DNA of 64,000 bases from Hyperoodon ampullatus (GCA_949752795.1 OX457058.1:164054223-164118222), one strand, 5' to 3'; numbered from the stretch's first letter, positions 35,846 to 47,690 are shown. Numbers and translations: made by a program. The notes: generated by a model from the letters alone, not told the origin.

Positions 35846-35849
35846 GTGA

Positions 35850-36185
35850 TAATTATCTGTTGATGTGTAGCAAATTATCCCAAAACGTAGCGCCTTAAAC
35901 AACAAGCATGTATTACCTCACAGTTTTCTTTGCTTCTGACTCAGTCTCACACTGGACTGCAATCAAGTTATCAGCAGGGGCTGCAGTCACTTCAAGGCTT
36001 GACTGAGGGAGGATCCTCTTCCAAGTTCACTCATTTGATTGTTCACTCACTCGATTGTAAACTGATCCCTGAACAGAGGTAACGGCAGCTTGATTCCTCC
36101 ATGGTAAAATTATGCTTCTCTCCTTCAACCAGAATGTGACTGGTGGATTTTATTTTGATATCACATAACTGTCCATCCACAAAAG
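35850..36185 (-). mobile_element. MLT1-type LTR (antisense, ERVL-MaLR)
   Basis: In antisense it begins at the LTR 3' end ('ctgttgatgtgtagcaaatt', 'cttaaacaacaagcatgta'), then 'tatcagcaggggctgcagt', 'ttcaaggcttgactgaggg' and 'ggatcctcttccaag'. This is the known MLT1-class order. The 5' end of the LTR is lost or too diverged. Confidence 0.7.
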
Positions 36186-36605
36186 TGTTTTAACATTGTA
36201 TTCCAGTGATTGAAAAGTACATTTTTGTTTTCCAACTCTGTTATTCATTCTATATGTCTATCTGGACTTCTATAAAGTAGAGATTTCCCTCTTGACAAAG
36301 ACTAGTTACCCTGAAACATAACACCTATGAGAAGGGCAAGAAAATTGTTCAATTCATTTTCTTTCATTACCTCTAAACTTAGTCTTCAGTACCCAGAGTT
36401 TACTGAAGGCTAACTGCACATCTCTGGTCAACTCTGTTCCTTTTAAAATCCTTCCTGGATCTGGTTTGTGATAATTCTCTAGGAAAAATAATTACATTTT
36501 ATCACCTCTTTTATTTGTTTCATGTTGTTATTGAAATTCCCTTTAATATCTGTATTCCCCCAGGCACTTCTCTTAGCAAGTCCTATATAGCCCCATGTAA
36601 GAATG
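36186..36605. other. Unassigned DNA
   Basis: Nothing recognised here. Confidence 0.5.
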
Positions 36606-36851
36606 TACTCAGCTCTTGTTTTTTTTGTTTTTTTGTTTTTTTTTTTTTGGCAGTATGTGGGCTTCTCACTGTTGTGGCCTCTCCCGTTGCAGAGCACAGG
36701 CTCCGGACGTGCAGGCTCAGCGGCCATGGCTCACGGGCCCAGCCACTCCGCGGCAGGTGGGATCTTCCCGGACCGGGGCACGAACCCGTGTCCCCTGCAT
36801 CGGCAGGCAGACTCTCAACTGCTGCGCCACCAGGGAAGCCCTACTCAGCTC
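36606..36851 (-). mobile_element. CHR SINE, short form
   Basis: An antisense copy between 10-bp target-site duplications (TACTCAGCTC at 36606-36615 and 36842-36851). The tail is a T-run broken by G (36616-36649). The body runs through 'ccactccgcggcaggtggga' to 'ccaccagggaagccc'. It is close to the family norm. Frames of 82-139 codons here are shadows. Confidence 0.96.
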
Positions 36852-38080
36852 ATTTAATGCTACCTCTCTGCCACGGTATTCCCAAGCTGTGTCTTAAACA
36901 TTTCAATCATATCATTGATTGGCTACTGGATTGATTCCAACAAGTTTATAATATTCTAATCCTAATATTCAGTTCCAACTTGCTCTATCACCCTTAATGT
37001 CATCTCTGTACATCTGGACTGGCCAACTCATGCTCTTTTATATGGCTTCAAAAATAATTTAGACACACAATATTCATTAAAGTATGAATACCAGGGATAT
37101 AGCATACCTGCCAAGAAATCATCCCCATAAAACCACAGGATGGTATGTTGTAAAATTGCCCTAAAATTGACAATTTCTGTGTTTGTTTTTATAAGCTCCT
37201 GTCTTTTTTTTTTTTGGAGTTTTGTTGAAAACTTAAATAATATTATGTACCCTCTCTAGACCAATATAACACTTGAAAGAGACTATGAATAACAGGCAGA
37301 ATCCATGTGTAAGAGAATTGTTACAGATTCTCCACAAGTTTGTGAATCTCTATTATTGATGCCCTGGGCCACAAGGATGGGACTTCATAGGGAACTGGAA
37401 TTTCCAAGGAGTCCGGATCATAACACGGCCCTACTCTATTGTGCCACATGTCATGGTACTGTTAAATGACACCTATAAAATACCAGTTAGATGTCTGATT
37501 AAGTCTTTGATTGTTAGGAGACTCGGAGACCTGTAAATGAAATGAAAGTGCCTATACTACTTTGTTCTTGCACTAAAATTCTTCAACTCCATGAATCTTA
37601 GCTGTAGCAGTCCTATTCTTGTAGCTGTTTTAATACAGAATATGGCCTTTCTGTCTACTCAGGTGTGAAGGTCGTATATTCCTGAAATAGTCTAGTAAAA
37701 ATTTTGTCCCGTGAATAAATCGGTATACCTATGGTTTAATACTTCCTTCTACATTTCAGAATGGCTTTCATATCTGTGCCAAATGCCACCAACATGGTAG
37801 TGTTTTACACTTGTCTTAACTTTTTCTCATTGCAAATGGCATTGTCAAAGTGGGGAGTGGGTGTCAATTGTCTTTCAATGATCCTAATCTGCTGGTTTCC
37901 TGTTAACCAAACTGCCATCAGAGACGTCACCTTTAAGACAATCCCTAGAGGAATTTCCCATTTATTCCCATTATATATGCTCAGATCAAATTCCCATGAT
38001 TCATTTACTAATTAGGGGTATCTAGATGAAGCATTTCAGCATCTCATTGTGATGTTGGAAGAAAAAACACCACCTTCTTC
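36852..38080. other. Unassigned AT-rich DNA
   Basis: I see no gene or repeat. An 84-codon frame at 37761-38015 has no domain. Confidence 0.5.
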
Positions 38081-38084
38081 ATAC

Positions 38085-38340
38085 CCTTGTTCAATTATCT
38101 CCTCAACGAGGTCTTTTTGAACTACTCTATCTCAAATTTCCATTCACAACCCATCATTCTATATATTTCACGTGACCATATATATGTGTATGGTCCATTT
38201 CCTACTTACTAGAATATAACCTCCGTTGGGGCAGGGATTTTTGTCTTCTCCTCCTTGCTTTGTTCCCAGTGTCTAGAAAAGTGCCTGACTCATAGATCAG
38301 CATACAGTAACATTTGTTATATAAATAAATAATGTTGAAT
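38085..38340 (+). mobile_element. L2 LINE 3' part (sense)
   Basis: It runs from 'atctcctcaacgaggtcttt' ('...ctcagtgaggccttc' in L2) through 'ataacctccgttggggcagg' and 'cccagtgtctagaaaagtgc' to a 'cagtaacatttgttat' end, in L2 order. Confidence 0.8.
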
Positions 38341-39147
38341 AAATAAACATGAGTATATAATTTTACGTTTTTATCAAAATGGAATGGAATTTTAACATAG
38401 CAGCTTCTGAAATTCCCTTATTGCCAACATAAGGTGGTTTCCATTTTAATGTCCATTTTAATAATAAAGGCAGTTTAAAAACAGTACTCAGATTTGCTGA
38501 ATTTCTTTAGTATTTCTCTTAAATCATTTATTTTTACTTTTGACTTATTAATGATCCTGACCATTCCATTTGTAATACAAGTTACCTCAAGATTATTTGA
38601 TGTCTTGAAGCAGAGCTAGCATCCCAAACAAAGCAAACTTAATGATTACAAAATATATGAAATTGGGCTACCAAGTTAGTATCAGAAGCAAATGATATTT
38701 TGCTCCCTGAGTGAAAAGCACCAAATTTTTACACTAGTTCATGGGATGAGACCTATTTTTGATAAAGAAATAATTGATAGGCTGTTCTTGATGACTCTTT
38801 ATAATACACGGGCTTTGTCTTTTCTCTAACATGTAGGATTTTGTCCACAAGGAACAGATATCAAAACTAGCTGTTGTGCTTGTACAAACACCTGTGTTAT
38901 TGGTTGCATATGTGGTTTGTTTGTGATGAAGATAGAAGGAATTGGAGCATGGATGTCACTAACATCTGGATCAGGGACACCATAGCACACAGGGGATGTT
39001 TATGTATACAGCTTTAGCAAATGTTACATAAGTAACCAGAGTAAAAGCAACCAGTCTAAGTACCCATAAACACAGGAATAGAGTAATGTTTTGGTTAGAC
39101 TCATTCATCAAAAATGAAGAATTTCCCAGTGGGTCACAAAGTTTGTC
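38341..39147. other. Unassigned DNA
   Basis: I recognise no element in this stretch. Confidence 0.5.
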
Positions 39148-39396
39148 AAGAAGTGGTATTAGTGGTCTTCCCTGGTGGCGCAGTGGTTGAGAATCCGCCT
39201 GCCGATGCAGGGGATGCAGGTTCTTGCCCCAATCCAGGAAGATCCCACATGCCGCAGAGCGGCTGGGCCCGTGAACCATGGCTGCTGAACCTGTGCATCC
39301 GGAGCCTGTGCTCCGGCTCCGCAACAGGAGAGGCCACAACAGTGAGAGGCCTGCATACCGAAAAAAAAAAAAAAAAAAAAAAGAAGTGGTATTAGT
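39148..39396 (+). mobile_element. CHR SINE, short form
   Basis: A sense copy between perfect 16-bp target-site duplications (AAGAAGTGGTATTAGT at 39148-39163 and 39381-39396). Box A 'tggcgcagtgg' is at 39175-39185. The box B region reads 'aggttcttgcc', so the usual C-G/A after TTC is changed. It has a 6-bp repeat 'ggctcc' in the 3' part and a tail of about 22 As. The minus-strand 167-codon frame (38971-39474) is read from this SINE and its flanks and is not a gene. Confidence 0.95.
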
Positions 39397-41725
39397 ATCA
39401 CAACCATTCTCAAAGTCAACATTGGAGTTATTCCAAAAAGACAATGTCAATTTTGACCATTCTATCTCATCCATTTTTCCTTAGCTTATTAATCTTCACC
39501 ATGTGAAAGTTGTCAGATCTCAGCTGAATATATTATTCCTGCTTCTGCTTCTACCACTACTACTTCAATTGTATTTCAATTTCCTTGGCAAACCTTTGTG
39601 TGTTTCTGTGTGTGGTTAGCACACTGCCTGCCAGCAGAATTCGAGAGTACCTCTGGTTGGTCTTGCTCTAATGGACAGTAGTCAATGCACCCTAAATAAT
39701 CCTTCTACTTTCCTGAGCCAGTTAATGTTATTGTTAGAAGGTTAATTCTTCAAAATACCTTGTCTTTGGGGAAAATTCCATTGAGGCATATCGGCTGGAG
39801 ACACAAATCATTTTTCTTGGCAACATCATAGGTCTTTTGGACATTAGTAAAGATTTTAGCCTATATATGTCTGGTTAGTGTTCTTTTGACCACTGCTATG
39901 GGTATCACTATTTGTGATAGCAAATAGTATCCCCTTGATGGTCTCTCATTTGAATCCCTAACAGAGCTGAAACATATTGCCCATTTCCTATTAAATTTAG
40001 GACCCAGGTGTTTTCTTAACTCTCTTTTAACAGAAATTTCACCTTTACAACATCAGGGTTACTTCATATGGGGTGTGAAAAAACCCACTGACTATCCATG
40101 TCACTTGCCCATTCCAGCCTAATTTTTGTCTTACAATGAGTTTATCATGTCTGAATTCCAATGTCAGTGGCTTCACATCTTGCACACAATTTTTCCAACT
40201 CTTTTGATTGTATTTCGATCATAGCTGAGGAACAAATGCAGCTCCCGCTCCCTCATTAGGAGCCAGTGACAGGGAGAAAACAAAGACTTTGTTGTTTTTG
40301 ACAAAGGGCCTGTTTAATCCACCTACCACTGTTTCCCAGGAATTAGCCCTCTAGGCACTTGGCCTTCAGATTTTAAAAATCTAACTCAGTTATCACACTG
40401 GAATATTCACTACTGCATTTTAAAAATTTTATGTTTACAAGTATAAGCCCCTTTCTTGAACTGCTCTCACTTAAAAAAAAACAAAAACCTGAAAAACCAA
40501 ATATGCCCTTGTCCTTACATGTCTGTGAAAGGGCCTTAGGAAGGTACTATCTCCAATTGTGCCAGGCAATTTTACATAGTTTTTATGCCTCCAGCATAAA
40601 ACCTCCTCATTTGTTCTTTTGGGAGACCTTCTTCCACTGCTTTGATTGATCACATACTCAAATTGGTATTGATGACTTACTTAATGTCTTCCTTTGTTCT
40701 TTCTCCAAAACTGTTTTTCTAATACTTAGAAAAAATTTCCAATTACTTGACCATATAGACAGTCCATTAGCCATCATCCAAAGTCTGGAAAACTATGAGC
40801 TTCTGAGAGATTTAATATCTGTGCTTGATACTGCCATCCAGAGTGCCTGGAATTCAGGCTACTGTACTGATTGGCTTAGTTCTTTCCATATTTAAGATTT
40901 TTCCAGTATTAGGGTAAAAGCAGAAATCTCCTAACTAACCTCCTTATCATTGTAAGGACATTGCTTTCTGTAAGCCAGAGTTTTTGTGTTCTTTTTGTAA
41001 GTTATCTCAGAGATGTCTGAATTAAGAAGAAACTTTCCTTAAATCTTTAATTTACTGGTATAAAAAGCACTGTTTATATAGAGGGCCCAGTGGTTTACTG
41101 GCTGTCCCTGAGTATAATGTGGACTTTTGCTTGGTTTGGCCCCTTCCCGGAGGTATAATTCTATTTCATTTGATTAGGACAAACTCTGAACAACCTCTTT
41201 AACAGCTTAGAGTTTGAACAACACCATATTGCTACTGGAAGTTTTGTTCATATGGCCATAGGTACATGTTCTATCAGGTCTTGGTTCAGCAAGGCCTAAT
41301 TATTTTGGAAGCAGTTGGTTAGGTATGAGTGTTTAACTGGCTTGTTCCACCTGGAATTTCTTGTATTCAAATCCTATCAGTTGACATTGATTGCCATACT
41401 TGATTATGCAGAGACCATCTATGACCCTAAATGCAAAGTCCCTAATGACCATCACTTCTAAAGTGAATTCTTGGCTGGTTGAAACTGGTACCAAAGCATA
41501 GTCTATTGTACTGTTATTTTTATTTAGTTGGACTCATTCAGGACCCTACATAAAATGTTTTTGTTTTTTTTTTTGGTATTACCTTATAAATTGGTGTAAG
41601 TGATATCCCTAAAGGGAAAATATGCTTCTTCTCATAGCTGAATAATCTTGTAACCACTCCACTTATTTTTTTCTCCTCCTCCTTCTTCTCTTCTTCTTCA
41701 CCTTCCGACTCATCTCACCTCAAAA
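39397..41725. other. Unassigned DNA, possibly decayed repeats
   Basis: About 2.3 kb that I could not assign. The segment at 40863-40990 is similar and collinear to one at 43192-43335, so part of it is an old repeat or duplication. An imperfect hairpin lies at 39900-39934. A CT-rich patch lies at 41669-41703. I looked for retroviral motifs on the minus strand and found none I could defend. Confidence 0.5.
40863..40990 (+). repeat. Diverged repeated segment, copy 1
   Basis: 'tgtactgattggcttagt' and 'ttgctttctgtaagccag' match 'tgtactggttggcctggt' and 'ttgccttctgtaagccag' at 43192-43308 with a constant offset of 2329-2330 bases. The family is unknown to me. Confidence 0.7.
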
Positions 41726-41991
41726 CTTAGTGGCGGGGCTTCCCTGGTGGCGCAGTAGTTGAGAGTCCCCTGCCGATGAAGGAGACACGGGTTCGTGCCC
41801 CAGTCTGGGAAGATCCCACATGCCGCGGAGTGGCTGGGCCCGTGAGCCATGGCCACTGAGCCTGCACGTCCGGAGCCTGTGCTCCGCAACGGTAGAGGCC
41901 ACAACAGTGAGGGGCCCGCGTACCGCAAAACAAAAACAAAAACAAAAACAAAAACAAAAAAACAAAAAAACAAAAAAAAACCCTTAGTGGC
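41726..41991 (+). mobile_element. CHR SINE, short form, with (CAAAA)n tail
   Basis: A sense copy between 9-bp target-site duplications (CTTAGTGGC at 41726-41734 and 41983-41991). The body has box A 'tggcgcagtag' and box B 'ggttcgtgcc'. The tail has become a (CAAAA)n-type microsatellite (41929-41981). One frame-shadow set of 76-99 codons on the minus strand is without meaning. Confidence 0.95.
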
Positions 41992-42013
41992 TAAAAAGAA
42001 AAAGAACAATAAT

Positions 42014-42015
<2 letters not shown>

Positions 42016-42064
<49 letters not shown>
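42016..42064. repeat. (TA)n microsatellite
   Basis: About 24 uninterrupted TA units just after the SINE. It could extrude as a cruciform and is probably length-variable. Confidence 0.95.
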
Positions 42065-42065
<1 letters not shown>

Positions 42066-43190
42066 CTTCAAACTGCATCTGTAATGTTTTATATATAAAA
42101 TTCCTTGCAGTCAATCAAAAATCCTAATAGTTGGACATACAAGGAGATCAAACAACACAAACAAAAAAAACCCAAAGAAATGACAGAAATATAAACAGAA
42201 GCACTGATGAAAGAGATAATGTTTCAGTTGTGAACTTTATATTCACATTTATTTCTTTTTAAACTGAATATTTAAGTTCCTAATTTGCATCATTCTAAAC
42301 AAATAATATGTTCAGGGTAACAATACTATCATTATTACTAACACTAAGACTATTAGTGTTTATTTTCTGCTTCCTTTTGATCTCTCTTTTCCTTAGAATA
42401 TATCCCACTAGGTATATATAATCCTTCTATAAAGTCGCTTACAGTAGTTCTCTCTCTGCCATGCCTACTGTGAGAACAGAAACAATTTTTTAAAATATCT
42501 AAATGGACATACAGTTATTGTAACAGTCCCTAGAAAACCTGCAGAGAGAATTCAGTCACTCAATGGAGAACTAAATCTCTTTGGAAATAAAAAGACGAAG
42601 CTCTGGGTTGACAAATATTGAGGAAAATATAAATAACTGGCTATAGTTTGCATGATCTGTTGTCATGTACTAAACATGATCATAAGTATTATACTGGGCT
42701 TTTGTTACAAGGTGAGATAGATGTGTGATCAGTTTCTTATTAATGTCATTATGTTGGAGAGAAAGAACTTTAAAAGTCAGTGTTTTATGTGGAAAATTTA
42801 TCTACAGAGTTCAGATAAACCAGGTGCTTTTTCAATATCTCAATCCCAGAAAATTAGTCCTTGAAGGACACAGCAATAAATGTGTATCAAATTCACCTTC
42901 CTTGATCCAGCAAGCCATCGCAGTTAAAAACAAACTCATGACTCTTTCAAAAATCTTCAAAAATTTTCCAGCTGCTAAAACAGCAAGATGCTGGATGATA
43001 ATATGAAGTTGTGATATTTTTAAAAATTAGAATAAACTGCATCTGTTCATGGGAAAACTCCTATCTTTCTGGTTTAACAACCAATTTTATACACAATTAG
43101 ATTTATTTTTTTTAATTTGCATTCAGCTTTTAGAAGAAGACATTTTCAATTTGAGTTTTATGCATTTTATAATTATATAAAACACTGACA
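42065..43190. other. Unassigned AT-rich DNA
   Basis: No gene or repeat recognised. A 93-codon frame at 42725-43006 has no domain. Confidence 0.5.
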
Positions 43191-43191
43191 T

Positions 43192-43335
43192 TGTACTGGT
43201 TGGCCTGGTCATTTCCTTACTTAGTGCTTTTCAACATTATACCAAAAAGGAGGATGCTCCCAATTACCATCGTCACTGGTTGTAATGAGATTGCCTTCTG
43301 TAAGCCAGTTTTCATGTTCCCTTTGTAGATATACT
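43192..43335 (+). repeat. Diverged repeated segment, copy 2
   Basis: The partner of 40863-40990. After the shared 'taagccag' both copies continue in parallel ('tttttgtgttctttttgta' against 'ttttcatgttccctttgta'), and copy 2 then runs into a (CA)n microsatellite. Confidence 0.7.
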
Positions 43336-43340
43336 TACAC

Positions 43341-43360
43341 CACACACACACACACACACA
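43341..43360. repeat. Short (CA)n microsatellite
   Basis: Ten CA units directly after the segment that resembles 40863-40990. Confidence 0.9.
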
Positions 43361-43489
43361 TACTCATAAGTAAGTACATATACACAATCTTCATACCCCT
43401 CTACATTGTGCAGCAACTCAATTTTTTTTAGTTAATATTAAATCCTGGAATTTTTTTCATATCATGTATAGAGAGCTTCCTCATTCTCT

Positions 43490-44690
43490 TTTAAATATTC
43501 AAATCAAATTTATCAGGGTATAGTTTACATAAAGTAAAATGCACCCATCTTAGGTGCACAAGATTGATGAATTTTGACAACTAAAAACCATGACACTCAA
43601 AATAGAACATTTTTGTCAACCCCAAAAGTTACCTTGTTTTCCTTAGCAGTTAATTCATACACTCCCACTCATCTGATTTCTGTCAATACAGATTAGTTTT
43701 GTGCGTTCTAGGATTTCATATAAATGGCATCAAGCAGTATGAACCATTTTATGTCTGGATTTTTTTACTCAGCATAACGTTTTTCAGATTCATCAATGTT
43801 GTTTCTTATATCAGTAGCACATTTCCAATTTATTGATGATTAGTATTTGTTTTATGGGTATTACCAATTTGTTTATCCATTCACCTGTTGATAGACATAC
43901 GAGTCATTTCTAGTTTGGAGGATTTCTTAAGAATTCATAAGAATTCATTCTATAAGAATTCATCTTTATGTACTTTGCTAAATGTAAGTTTTCATCTCTC
44001 TTATGTAAATATTTAGGAATGGGATTTCTGAGTTATATGCAAGGTGTATGTTTAACTTAACAAGGTACTCTCAAACTGTTTTCCAAAGAGGTTGTATAAT
44101 TTTATCAGTACATTCCCACCAGTGATGATGTTCCAGTTGCTCCACATCCCTGCCAACATTTGGCCTTGTTAGTCTTTTTATTTTTCGACATGTTAATTTG
44201 TGTGTAATGATATTTTACAGCGTGTTTGCATTTCCCTGATAATAAATAATATAAGATTTTTTTCATGTGTTTGTTGGGGATTCTTATATTTCTTTTTATA
44301 AAGTGTTTACTCAATATTTTGCTCATTCTTAAAATAGTTGCTTTAAGGTAAATCTTGAAGTCAGAATAAGCCCTTCAATTTTGTAGGTTTTTTAAAACAT
44401 TGTTTTAGCTAATCTAGGTTCTTTATAGTTCCATGTAAAATTGAGAGTTTTTAAATTTCTAATGAGAAAAGTATACTGGGATTTTGATTGATTTGTGCAT
44501 CAATTAGAGAAAAATTGACATCTTAAAAGTATTTAGTCTTCCAATTCATACACATGGTATATATCTCCATTTATTTATATATTCTTTAATTTCTCACATT
44601 GTACAAGTTTTTCACATATTTTCTTAAAAGTATTGCTAAGTATTTATCTCTTCCTCTTTATGTTTTAGAAAATTTCCACTTCCATTACTT
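43490..44690 (-). mobile_element. Old L1 LINE fragment (antisense)
   Basis: In antisense it reads from the 3' UTR ('gtatagtttacataaagtaa', 'caagattgatgaattttgac') through the ORF2 C-terminal end ('tttatccattcacctgttga', 'gtacattcccaccagtgatg', 'tgctccacatccctgccaac') into upstream ORF2 ('ttcacatattttcttaaaag'). It is diverged (L1M-like). It carries a 10-bp unit TAAGAATTCA three times at 43928-43937, 43938-43947 and 43953-43962. No coding capacity remains. Confidence 0.8.
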
Positions 44691-45626
44691 TCCAATTTAA
44701 CCTTAGTTCTCATTGTGTGAATATGACTGTTTTACCAAAATATCTGATGCTACTTTTACCACTCCTTTACAAAACCTTAACAAACTCTGCATTTACCGGA
44801 AAAATTATCCCATGGATTCCAGTATCACTTAATGCCATTTCTGACTGCTGATATTTTGAACCTCAGTGAATCTTTAGAATTTTGGATGGGGAAATTTTCT
44901 AGGTTATTACCTGACTAGTTTGAAACGCTTCAGTACCCTAAGTAAAACTCATCAAATCAGCAAGTTCCAGGAGCTTCCATTGTGTCTTGGGGAATCTTGT
45001 GCCAGTCGATCTTGGCTCTGTTTGTATGACCTGCTGTAGATGGTAGAGGTTAGTAGGTGTCTTAATAACATTTCTGTCTTCTGAGGTGTCCTGTTCAAGC
45101 AACTTTCTCCCTGAATCTGGGATTACTTTTTTGCCCTTCATATTATTTTTCAATACATCATTTTTCTACTAATTCGTCCCAACTTTCTCTGTGTCAGCCT
45201 ATTGCCCCATTCCTTTCATTGAATGTCTAAGGTTAACCTAATCTCCCATCATTCTAATAGCATGGCTTCTGTTGTCATCCAGGCTGTATCTGTACCCCTT
45301 AAAATGTTGATTGGGGCCCCATTTCAAAATGAGGTGCTCCCAGAATGAGTTTAATTTCCTTTACTAGAGGCGGTTTTCCCAGGGATTCTCCCATTACTTA
45401 AGTTCTAAGTGTTTCTGCCTCTTGATAAGCCCCTCCAATCCTGCCTTGCTGCTTCAGCATTTCCCTGACTTCTGCAATATTTCCCATCCCTGGGCCATTA
45501 AAGCGGTGGTTTTAGCTGTAGGTCAGTCCTTTGGTGTGCCAGCAAGTGTCTACTTCAGTAGTGGGGATTCTTCCTCATTAGTGAGCCCCATAAATAAGTT
45601 GTCTGTACTTATTCTTCTCTCTCATC
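44691..45626. other. Unassigned DNA
   Basis: No element recognised. Frames of 71-79 codons at 44938-45153 (minus) and 45422-45661 (plus) have no domain. Confidence 0.5.
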
Positions 45627-45674
45627 CTGGAGACTGGAGACTGGAGACTAATGAATGTTAGTCTAATGAATGTT
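45627..45674. repeat. Two adjacent short tandem duplications
   Basis: CTGGAGA is repeated three times (45627-45647). It is followed directly by CTAATGAATGTT at 45648-45659 and again at 45663-45674, separated by AGT. The second copy runs into the left arm of the hairpin. Confidence 0.95.
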
Positions 45675-45719
45675 CTAATTTACCATCATCTTCAGTGTAG
45701 ATGATGGTAAATTAGAACA
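45671..45719. repeat. Perfect 21-bp inverted repeat (hairpin)
   Basis: The left arm at 45671-45691 is the exact reverse complement of the right arm at 45699-45719; the loop TCAGTGT spans 45692-45698. A perfect short-loop hairpin in otherwise diverged DNA must be young or maintained. It may be a template-switch mutation during replication. A microRNA-type precursor is less likely, because arms are perfect and there are no flanking stem bases. Confidence 0.95.
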
Positions 45720-46224
45720 ACTTTTCCTTTTTTTTCTTTTTCCCCTGAATATATTCTTTCCTTGTGGTTTGGAACTCTAGTCTGTGCAAGACTTTTCTTC
45801 CTCACTCTGTAGTTTCACTTCTCTGTATCACGTGGCATCTCCTCACCGACATCTGTACTCTCCATGGGTGGTGTTCTCTCAGACAGTTGACACTGTTAAA
45901 AACCCTGGGCAGTGGATCCACTGATTGGAGATTAAAAGGACGCCATCCTTCTAACTGCTCATTATCTGGATTTTTGGAGAAGTTATTTTCTCCTCTTACC
46001 TTCTTTTCCCCTTTCTATATTTGAAAACATGAGAGTACTCTCTGTCTATCATCTTTGTTTCACATTTTAAGCAAAGACCTACCCCTAGATGTCACGTCAG
46101 ATTGCTGCTTCCAATTATTCCTTTAACTTGTGTACAATGAAGTACAATGGATCTGCTTTTAAATAACCCAGGGTTTTCCTTTACACAACACACAAACTTA
46201 GGTAGAGTTGGGATGACAACCCCA
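45720..46224. other. Unassigned DNA
   Basis: Nothing recognised. An 86-codon frame at 45764-46024 has no domain. Confidence 0.5.
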
Positions 46225-46345
46225 CAGCATCCTAACCTCAATACCCAGTCCTCCTCTCCAGAGACTCAGATTTAATTGTTCTGGAGTATACCTAACCATT
46301 AATATATTTTAAAAGCCCCATAGGTGATTCCAACTGTAAGTCTGG
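46225..46345. mobile_element. MER5-like remnant (tentative)
   Basis: 'agagactcagatttaattgt' then 'ttctggagtatacctaacc' then 'aaaagccccataggtgattc' resembles the middle and 3' part of MER5A ('tgattcaat-ggtctgggg...aaagctccccaggtgatt'). Confidence 0.45.
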
Positions 46346-47690
46346 AAGAAGGACTTCAGTAACTGCTGAGTTTATTGAATGGTTGGTCTTGTGCTGATAC
46401 ATGTCTCTTCTGTGAACCCAGAAATATTTCTAGTCAACCATAAACACACACTTGTTATTTCTCATAATTCCTATACTGATGTACAAATCCTTTGGTGTAG
46501 ATTTTGAAAAAAATATTTAAAGAATCTCATCAACCTCTGTAGTATGGATTTTTGTTTAGGGTTCTCCAAACACTAATGATGCTAAGGCATAGATTAAGGT
46601 GTAATGCACACATATGTTCATGACACTATTTATCTTTAATTACTTTTAAAGTAAATGACTAAATAAAAAAAAATCTTACAAGGGTAAGATGAAGAGAAAC
46701 ACTGCCACCACCACCCTCATCCTAAAGAAAAGCAGATACCTATGATACCCCTTTAGTGGTTTATCCTTCATATGTAATGATTAAGAAAAGAGTACTTCTA
46801 CTGCTAGTCCCTGCCAAAATCTACTGCTTCTATAGTTTTTATATACTACTGTACTGCATGGTTGATTGAACATAATTTTTGCCAAGACTTCTTTTCAGGT
46901 GTTTTTAATCTTCTCCACTTTTGTACTATTGCAGTGTTTTTAAACATCTGTACCTGTGTCTTTTCTTAAAATACATTTCTATAATTGAATTTAACATACA
47001 CACATCAGAGCTTTCTAGTTTGCCTTTACCGAGAGGTCACTTCAAGTGATAAAGGTTTTAAGAACAAAACCACAGGTGCCAGAAATAATATATAACTTCA
47101 TACAAAATGTCATTTAAAATGATGACCTCTGCCCCTCATCCAAGACAAAACACTTAAAAAGATAAGCTTTAATTTCCAGAATAAGTTTTAAAAATAGTTT
47201 AATATTTTGTACTTCTGACCCATGAGTGTAGGGACACAAATTATGTCTAATAGCAGAAAACCAGGACAATCCTTTGTCATTCTTTAAAAGAATAAAATGC
47301 TTTCAAATGTGTTGTAATTGCACATAAATAGCAAAGTTTTTTTTTTTTAATGATAACCTCTGTGCCCTGTGGAAACCACTGACTTAGATCCCTTGTTGAT
47401 TATAAGGTGTTTTAAGGAAAAAAGAAAATCTGGAACAATTGAAATCCTGAGGTCTAGAATCAGATGGATAAGAGCAAGATGCATATGTTAGTGTTAACAC
47501 CCACCAGCCAGAGACCGCCAGGAACCCACCTGTGTCACACAAAGCTGGCTTTATTACTTTTAACAACAGAGACCATATCACCAGAGAAACCATGGGGTAT
47601 GCCACTAAAAATGACGTTAAAACGTGTTTTTTATAGAATTTTGGCTTAGAATAGATAGCTTTGGTGGGGAGTGAGCAGGTTCAAAGAAGT
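46346..47690. other. Unassigned DNA
   Basis: AT-rich and without a recognised repeat or gene. Short frames of 61-73 codons near 47384-47649 have no domain. Confidence 0.5.

Noticed and set aside
36515..36934. 139-codon open frame with a hydrophobic stretch
   Set aside because: The hydrophobic stretch is the SINE T-tail (Phe codons) and the rest is SINE body.
38971..39474. 167-codon minus-strand open frame
   Set aside because: The middle is the antisense of a CHR SINE, and the same peptide-like stretch appears at each SINE copy. Not a gene.
39900..39934. Imperfect hairpin
   Set aside because: Only 8 bp pair perfectly around a 6-base loop. Such structures are common by chance in AT-rich DNA.
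39397..41725. Decayed endogenous retrovirus interior on the minus strand
   Set aside because: I tried to find integrase or protease motifs and found nothing that I could defend.
45671..45719. MicroRNA precursor
   Set aside because: Arms are perfectly paired with a short 7-base loop and no extended lower stem. Known precursors are longer and usually imperfect.
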